Positions 59,158 to 64,000 of a stretch of 64,000 nt of DNA are shown one piece after another. The position numbers were made by a program, and so were the translations under genes. Source of the DNA: Caulobacter sp. (lineage in GTDB: Bacteria > Pseudomonadota > Alphaproteobacteria > Caulobacterales > Caulobacteraceae). Numbering within the stretch: position 1 is the stretch's first letter; each line of letters begins with the position of its first letter. The stretch is taken from the NCBI RefSeq assembly GCF_017744445.1, contig NZ_JAGIBH010000005.1, forward strand, positions 310,001 to 374,000, read 5' to 3'. The notes below the pieces were generated by a model. The model had not been told where the DNA came from and ran no database searches. It was given only the letters and a program-made list of their open reading frames with translations.

Positions 59158-59542
59158 GACGTTTTACAAATCTCGCTGGATCGGGGCTGTCTTCGCCCCT
59201 CTTAGGAATCGTTGGACCGCGAGCCTGCGGCCACGGGCGCATAACTGAGCACGAACCCGCCCCACGGCAAGTGCGATCGGCCCGCCAGAAGCCTGTCATG
59301 ACGTCGCGGCGCAACCCCTGCCCGCTCTTTTTCCAAAACCGCGTCCAACGGGTGACGGTGAGGCCCGGTTCCGCCAGCCGTCCTTTCACACGCCTCATGG
59401 TTCAGCTTGGGTTCAGCTTGACCTGAAGATTGTCCGCTCTCCGACAGAAGCGCCCCTTCCGGAAACTGAACCATTCCACCATATGCCCATTGTCATACGG
59501 AGGATTGGGCGGGGGCCTCGGAGCGTAACCAACGGAGGCGTC
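59158..59542. other. divergent promoter region of cpgD and the GT4 gene
   Basis: No supported gene lies in this 385-base region. It contains a tandem 11-base repeat, GGTTCAGCTTG twice at 59399-59420, then TTGACC as a possible -35 box for the rightward GT4 gene. If the GT4 gene starts at ATG 59483 the stretch is 325 bases. Confidence 0.5.
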
Positions 59543-60745
59543 GTGCTGCTCGCGGAAAGATCCATTCGTCAGTTTACTGAGGAAAAACCGGCCCAAGGCC
59601 TGCGCCTGGCGTTGTTTTCCGGGAACTACAACTACACGCGAGACGGTTCCAACCAGGCCCTCAACCGCCTCTCGGCCTATCTGATCAGCCAGGGCGCGGA
59701 AGTGCGTGTCTACTCGCCCACCACCGACACGCCGGCCTTCGAGCCCGCCGGCCAACTGGTCTCGGCTCCGTCGGTGGCGATCCCTGGTCGCGGCGAATAC
59801 CGCCTGGCCCTGGGCCTGAACCGCGCCCTGCGCGCGGATCTCGCCCAGTTCCAGCCGACCGCCGTCCACCTCTCGGCCCCCGACATCCTGGGCGCCCAGG
59901 CCGGCAAGTGGGCGCGCCGCCAGGGCCTGCCGCTGGTGGCCAGCCTGCACACGCGGTTCGAGACCTATCTCTCGTACTATGGCCTCGACTGGCTGCGCCC
60001 CCGCGCCGAGCGTTATCTGGACGGCTTCTATCGCGGCTGTGATCGTGTACTCGCGCCCAACGCTCCGATCGCCGACCTGCTGCGCGAGCAAGGGCTGGGC
60101 GAGCGCGTGGCCGTCTGGGGTCGTGGCGTCGACCGCGACCGCTTCGCCCCCGCCCGCCGCGACGCCGAGTGGCGCCGCGCGCAGGGGATCGCCGACAACG
60201 AGATCGTCGTCGCCTTCCTGGGTCGCCTGGTCATGGAAAAGGGCCTGGACGTCCTGGCCGAGACCCTGACGCGCCTGCGCGGCCAGCCGATCCGCCCGCT
60301 GATCATCGGCGAGGGCCCGGCTCGGAGCTTCCTGGAAGAGCGCCTGCCCGAAGCCATCTTCACCGGCCACCTGGACGGCGAGGGCCTGGGCCGCGCGGTC
60401 TCCAGCGCCGATATCCTGTTTAACCCCAGCCTGACCGAGGCCTTCGGCAACGCCACCCTGGAAGGCATGGCGGCTGGCCTGGCCGTGTTGTGCCCCCGCG
60501 CGCCTAGCACCAGCGCCCTGGTCGCCAACGGCCAAGACGGCGTACTGGTCCCGCGCGCGGACGCGCAAGCCTATGCCGCCGCGATCTTGGCCCTCGTCAA
60601 CGAGCCGATGCGCCGCCTGCGCCTGGGCCGCGCCGCTCGCGTCTCCAGCGCCCGCTACGACTGGAACGCCATCTGCGCCGCGGTGCTGGACGTCTATCGT
60701 GATCTGGGCGCCGCCCCGACGTTGCGGGCGCGCTCGGCGGCATGA
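59543..60745 (+). CDS. GT4-family glycosyltransferase
   Basis: The 400-residue GT-B enzyme resembles alpha-mannosyl/glucosyl-diacylglycerol-type transferases and SqdX-like proteins: F-S-G-N-Y-N-Y near the start, H-L-S-A-P-D-I-L-G (about 111), L-G-R-L-V-M-E-K-G-L-D and the E-x7-E donor motif T-E-A-F-G-N-A-T-L-E-G. GTG at 59543 is preferred because GGAGG lies four bases upstream; ATG at 59483 would add 20 residues without a ribosome site. A glycolipid product is likely, given the coupled HpnL-like gene (ATGA overlap). Link to sphingolipids is inferred only. Confidence 0.82.
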   Translation: MLLAERSIRQFTEEKPAQGLRLALFSGNYNYTRDGSNQALNRLSAYLISQGAEVRVYSPTTDTPAFEPAGQLVSAPSVAIPGRGEYRLALGLNRALRADLAQFQPTAVHLSAPDILGAQAGKWARRQGLPLVASLHTRFETYLSYYGLDWLRPRAERYLDGFYRGCDRVLAPNAPIADLLREQGLGERVAVWGRGVDRDRFAPARRDAEWRRAQGIADNEIVVAFLGRLVMEKGLDVLAETLTRLRGQPIRPLIIGEGPARSFLEERLPEAIFTGHLDGEGLGRAVSSADILFNPSLTEAFGNATLEGMAAGLAVLCPRAPSTSALVANGQDGVLVPRADAQAYAAAILALVNEPMRRLRLGRAARVSSARYDWNAICAAVLDVYRDLGAAPTLRARSAA

Positions 60746-61734
60746 CGGCAGAGGCGGCGAAGAAGGCCTCACCGCTCAGGGGTTGGCTGCTGACGATCGG
60801 CGTCGGGTTGCTGGCGGTCATGCTGGCCACCCACGGCGTCGGCGCGGTGCGCGAGATCCTGGCCCAAGTCGGCTGGCAGGCCTTGATCGTCATCGCCGCC
60901 CACTTACCCGTGACCTTCCTGGCCACGGTCAGCTGGCAGGTGCTGCTGCCACCGGATCGCCGCCCGCCGCTGTCGTTCCTGTTCCGCGTCCGCTTCATCA
61001 AGGAAGCCGTCAACGCCCTGCTGCCCGTCGCCCAGGTTGGCGGCGATGTCGTGCGGGCCAAGCTGTCGGCCCGTAACGGCCTGACCCTGGCCGAGGCCAC
61101 CGCCAGCTGCATCGTCGATGTGCTGGCCGGCACGGCAGGTCTAGTGCTGTTCGTCCTGACCAGCCTGATCGTCGCCATGGTCACCCTGCACGACCCGCGC
61201 CTGGCCCAGGCGGGCCTGGCCCTGGTCGGCATCGTCGCGGCCATCGCCGTCAGCGCCTATGTCGCCCATCGGGCCGGGGTTGGCCGGCGGCTGGGCCAGT
61301 TCTCGCAGCGCTGGACCGCCGTGGCCGGCCAGGTCGGCGCGCTGGGCGAAGCTTTCCGAGGCATCGGCCGCCAGCGCAAGAACCTGTTCGCCTCCTGGGC
61401 CTGGCATATGGCCGCCTGGATCGCCGGCGCGTTCGAGACCTATATCTCGATGTGGGCCTTGGGCTTGAACCCCACCCTGCTGCAGGCCCTGATCGTCGAG
61501 GGCCTGGCCCAGACGGCCAAAGTGGTCGGCTTCGCCATCCCCGGCGCCCTGGGCGTGCAGGAAGGCGGCTACCTGCTGCTGGGCGGCGCCATGGGCCTGC
61601 AGCCCGATCAGGCCCTGGCCCTGTCGCTGCTGCGCCGCCTGCGCGAGCTGACCCTGGGCGGTATCGGCCTGGTGCTTTGGCGCATGACCAAGCCCGAGAC
61701 GCCCACACAGGCCCCAGAACCGGCAAGCGCATAA
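60742..61734 (+). CDS. HpnL-like/LPG-synthase transmembrane-domain protein
   Basis: The 330-residue inner-membrane protein has about eight hydrophobic helices and fits the family of lysylphosphatidylglycerol synthase membrane domains and HpnL, likely lipid translocases. I-K-E-A-V-N-A-L-L-P-V-A-Q-V-G-G-D about 90 and P-G-A-L-G-V-Q-E-G-G-Y about 270 are the family motifs. Its start overlaps the glycosyltransferase stop; it may flip the glycolipid product. No aminoacyl-transferase domain is attached. Confidence 0.85.
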   Translation: MTAEAAKKASPLRGWLLTIGVGLLAVMLATHGVGAVREILAQVGWQALIVIAAHLPVTFLATVSWQVLLPPDRRPPLSFLFRVRFIKEAVNALLPVAQVGGDVVRAKLSARNGLTLAEATASCIVDVLAGTAGLVLFVLTSLIVAMVTLHDPRLAQAGLALVGIVAAIAVSAYVAHRAGVGRRLGQFSQRWTAVAGQVGALGEAFRGIGRQRKNLFASWAWHMAAWIAGAFETYISMWALGLNPTLLQALIVEGLAQTAKVVGFAIPGALGVQEGGYLLLGGAMGLQPDQALALSLLRRLRELTLGGIGLVLWRMTKPETPTQAPEPASA

Positions 61735-61833
61735 ATCCTACATTGCGGGACACTATCCTGCATTTTGACATTGAACCCATCGCCTAGCAGCGCTACCAAA
61801 GTGCCCGGACTTTGCACGCGATAGGGAGGCGGC

Positions 61834-63057
61834 ATGATCCTGGATCGGCGCACGCTGCTGGCTGGCCTCGTTCTCGCGCCGAGCGCCGCGCTCGCCAGGG
61901 AGGACGCCCCCGTGTGGGCCTTCGATTTCACAACGACATCCATCGGAGCTTACGATCCCGCCGTCGGTCACGGCTTCGAGCCGGGTCCGGGCCGCTTGTT
62001 CTCAGTGAGGGTCCCTGAGGGCGACTATCGCGTCACCCTGGACTTAGGCGGCGACAAGGCGTCCGAGACCACGGTCAAGGCCGAATCCCGACGCCTGATG
62101 CTGGAGACCGTCCGCGTCGGCGCCCGCAAGAGCGAGACGAGGGAAATCGTCGTCAATGTCCGCCGGCCCGAGCTGGCCCCGCCGCCGCCCAACGCCCCCG
62201 GTGGCAAGCGCGTGGCCCTGAACGCCCGCGAGGACGGCAGCTACGACTGGGACGACAAGCTGACCCTGGAGTTCTGCGGTCCCACCGCCGCCGTGCGCCG
62301 GTTGAAGATCGAGGCCGTCACGGTCCCGACCGTATTCTTGGCCGGCGACTCCACCGTCACCGACCAGCGCTTCGAACCCGCCGCCGGCTGGGGCCAGATG
62401 CTGCCGCGCTTCTTCAAGCCCGACCTGTCAGTCTCCAACCAGGCCGAGTCGGGCGAGACGCTCAAGGCGTTCCTGGTCGAGCGGCGCTTCGACAAGATTC
62501 TCAGCAAGATCAAACGCGGCGACTGGCTGCTGATCCAGTTCGGCCACAACGATCAGAAGCAGCAATGGCCCCAGACCTATGTCGAGGCCGCCACCACCTA
62601 TCGCGACTATCTGCGCGCCTATGTCGGCGAGGCGCGCCTGCGCGGCGCGACGCCGGTGCTGGTCACCTCCATGCACCGGCGCAAGTTCGATGAAGCCGGC
62701 AAGATCGTGAACACCCACGGCGACTATCCGCAGGCGGTGCGCGAGACGGCCCAGGCTCTGGGCGTGCCGCTGATCGACCTGCACACGATGAGCGCGGCCT
62801 TCTACGAGGCGCTCGGCCCAGACAACGCCTGGAAGGCCTTCAACGACGGCGGCAAGGACGCCACCCACCACAACAATTACGGCGCCTATCAGCTGGCGCG
62901 CTGCGTGGTCGAAGGCATCCGGGCCAATGTGGCCGACCTGGCCGCCCACCTCGCGGCGGACCTGCCAGCCTTCGATCCGGCCAAACCGCCCTCGCCCGAG
63001 ACCTTCGCCGTGCCCGCCAGCGCCGCGTCCAGCCAGGAAATCCCCCGTGGAAACTGA
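61834..63057 (+). CDS. SGNH/GDSL esterase, rhamnogalacturonan acetylesterase-like
   Basis: The 407-residue exported enzyme probably removes acetyl groups from pectic polysaccharide. A signal with R-R-T-L-L-A (twin-Arg-like) is cleaved near residue 21 (A-A-L-A-R). A beta-rich N-terminal domain (about 25-160) leads to the SGNH core with L-A-G-D-S-T (nucleophile Ser near 173), G-W-G-Q-M, G-H-N-D (about 237) and D-A-T-H-H-N-N (Asp/His about 346-349). The next gene starts within its 3' end (63047). Plant-polysaccharide use is typical of Caulobacter. Confidence 0.9.
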   Translation: MILDRRTLLAGLVLAPSAALAREDAPVWAFDFTTTSIGAYDPAVGHGFEPGPGRLFSVRVPEGDYRVTLDLGGDKASETTVKAESRRLMLETVRVGARKSETREIVVNVRRPELAPPPPNAPGGKRVALNAREDGSYDWDDKLTLEFCGPTAAVRRLKIEAVTVPTVFLAGDSTVTDQRFEPAAGWGQMLPRFFKPDLSVSNQAESGETLKAFLVERRFDKILSKIKRGDWLLIQFGHNDQKQQWPQTYVEAATTYRDYLRAYVGEARLRGATPVLVTSMHRRKFDEAGKIVNTHGDYPQAVRETAQALGVPLIDLHTMSAAFYEALGPDNAWKAFNDGGKDATHHNNYGAYQLARCVVEGIRANVADLAAHLAADLPAFDPAKPPSPETFAVPASAASSQEIPRGN

Positions 63058-64000
63058 TCGCCGCACCCTGCTGGGTCTCGCCGCCAGCCTCGCGGCGACC
63101 CCAGCTCTGGCGAGAACCGCCGAGACTTCCGTCGAGACCGTCGACCTGTGGCCCGGCGCAGCGCCCGGCGGCGAAAGGGTCACCGTCACCGAGAGCGTGA
63201 TCCTGCGCACGCCGGGCGGCGATCCGAATGACACCGCCTTCCTGAACGTGACCAAGCCCTGGCTGACCATGCGCCGCCCGGCCAAGCCGAACGGCGCGGC
63301 GGTGCTGATGATCCCCGGCGGCGGCTATGTGCGCGTGGCCGTGGGCAAGAAAGGCGGCTCGATCGACGCTTGGCTGGCAAGCCTGGGGATCACCGCCTTC
63401 GTCATGGACTACCGCCTGCCCGCCGACGGCTGGGCGGCCGGCCCCGACGTCGCCTTGCAGGACGCCCAAAGAGCGATGCGCCTGATCCGCGCCCGCGCGC
63501 CGTCGCTGGGCGTCGATCCGGCTAAGGTGGCGGCCATCGGTTTTTCGGCCGGCGGCCACGTCGCCGCTCGCCTGGCGACGCAGTTCGCCCGTGAGACCTA
63601 CGCCCCGATCGACGAGGCCGATAAGTTGCCAACTCGGCCGTTCGCGGCGGGCCTGTTCTATCCAGTGATCACGGGGACGGCGCCCTACGCCCACGGGCAG
63701 TCGCTGAAACAGCTTCTGGGCGCGAACCCGACGGACGCTCAACGCCAGGCGATCTCGGTCGAGCTGAACACGCCGGGAGACACGCCGCCGACCTTCATCG
63801 CCGCGGCGGCGGACGACAAGACCGTGCCGGTCGAGAACAGCATGCTGATGTGGCAAGCCCTACGCGCCAAGAAGGTCCCGGTAGAGATGCACCTGCAAGA
63901 GGTCGGCGGTCACGGCTTCGGACTCAAGGATCGCAGCGGCCAGATTGCGCCAGTCGCCCTGGCCCTGGACGCCTTCTTCAAGCGCCACGGCCTCTACGCG
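63047..64000 (+). CDS. exported alpha/beta-hydrolase esterase, C-terminus beyond window
   Basis: An open frame of 318 codons starts at GTG 63047, with AGGAAA eight bases upstream, and runs off the window. It has a Tat-like signal (D-R-R-T-L-L-G-L, cleavage near A-L-A-R), oxyanion motif P-G-G-G-Y and nucleophile Ser167 in G-F-S-A-G-G-H. Acid D-D-K-T-V-P and base G-G-H-G-F-G-L complete the triad. It resembles acetylxylan esterases of the BD-FAE type. It overlaps the preceding acetylesterase by 11 bases, so both are one pectin/xylan deacetylation operon. Confidence 0.88.
   Translation, partial: METDRRTLLGLAASLAATPALARTAETSVETVDLWPGAAPGGERVTVTESVILRTPGGDPNDTAFLNVTKPWLTMRRPAKPNGAAVLMIPGGGYVRVAVGKKGGSIDAWLASLGITAFVMDYRLPADGWAAGPDVALQDAQRAMRLIRARAPSLGVDPAKVAAIGFSAGGHVAARLATQFARETYAPIDEADKLPTRPFAAGLFYPVITGTAPYAHGQSLKQLLGANPTDAQRQAISVELNTPGDTPPTFIAAAADDKTVPVENSMLMWQALRAKKVPVEMHLQEVGGHGFGLKDRSGQIAPVALALDAFFKRHGLYA

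Noticed and set aside
1..64000. CRISPR array, tRNA/rRNA genes, insertion sequences or prophage
   Set aside because: No spaced direct repeats, cloverleaf-type sequences, transposase or phage proteins were recognised on either strand.

Overview
The window is high-GC alphaproteobacterial chromosome, most likely from a Caulobacter species. Three things point there: strongly GC-biased third codon positions, frequent GTG and TTG starts with GGAG-type ribosome binding sites, and a sphingolipid gene block (about 41.9-59.2 kb) whose gene order matches what I remember of the ceramide locus of Caulobacter crescentus. No rRNA, tRNA, CRISPR array, prophage or transposase was recognised. Nearly every base lies in or next to a plausible gene. 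Species identity and the orthology statements come from memory, not from a search.

Left part (1-31 kb). The window opens inside an RND efflux adaptor gene with a perfect palindrome behind its start. Next come an exported beta-strand-rich protein, a class II aldolase, and a divergent DUF969/DUF979/DUF2891 operon (putative 5-oxoproline uptake). A small accessory patch (5.2-7.1 kb) holds a VapC/Phd-type toxin-antitoxin pair with a double palindromic operator, several tiny ORFs and a duplicated 18-bp promoter-like word. Housekeeping genes follow: dapA-smpB, a lytic transglycosylase, a BtuFCD-like metal-chelate importer beside a TetR regulator, a processive-type glycosyltransferase, two RNA methyltransferases, two exported DUF proteins, hrpB, an amino acid permease, a glyoxalase II-like hydrolase, and an OmpR/EnvZ-type two-component pair followed by an EF-hand lipoprotein. 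After a KGG-repeat stress protein comes one 720-codon gene joining the two core ergothioneine enzymes, EgtB and EgtD.

Middle (31-41.8 kb) looks like an accessory catabolic cluster. It has a TetR regulator, an AtsA-like metallo-beta-lactamase-fold hydrolase, a haloalkane dehalogenase, a DUF1330 protein, a formylglycine-generating-enzyme lipoprotein overlapping a type I sulfatase, a tandem DsbA-like (HCCA isomerase-like) protein, and an operon of an M20 peptidase, an isochorismatase-like hydrolase and a RutA-like flavin monooxygenase. Two of its divergent promoters share an ATTGACA-type motif, one of them a clean inverted repeat, which suggests a small regulon run by the cluster's own TetR protein.

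Right part (41.8-61.7 kb) is the sphingolipid region. It contains serine palmitoyltransferase, a dedicated acyl carrier protein, an acyl-AMP ligase, ceramide synthase and ceramide reductase for the ceramide backbone; a lipid kinase, a Tam41-like nucleotidyltransferase, a CDP-alcohol phosphotransferase, a CDP-glycerol-transferase-like protein and sugar-nucleotide-type nucleotidyltransferases for the anionic phosphoglycerate head group; and an LptC-like protein, two LptF/LptG-like permeases and a polysaccharide-type flippase as candidate transport parts. Beyond it lie a GT4 glycosyltransferase with an HpnL-like membrane protein, then two secreted esterases, the second cut by the window edge.
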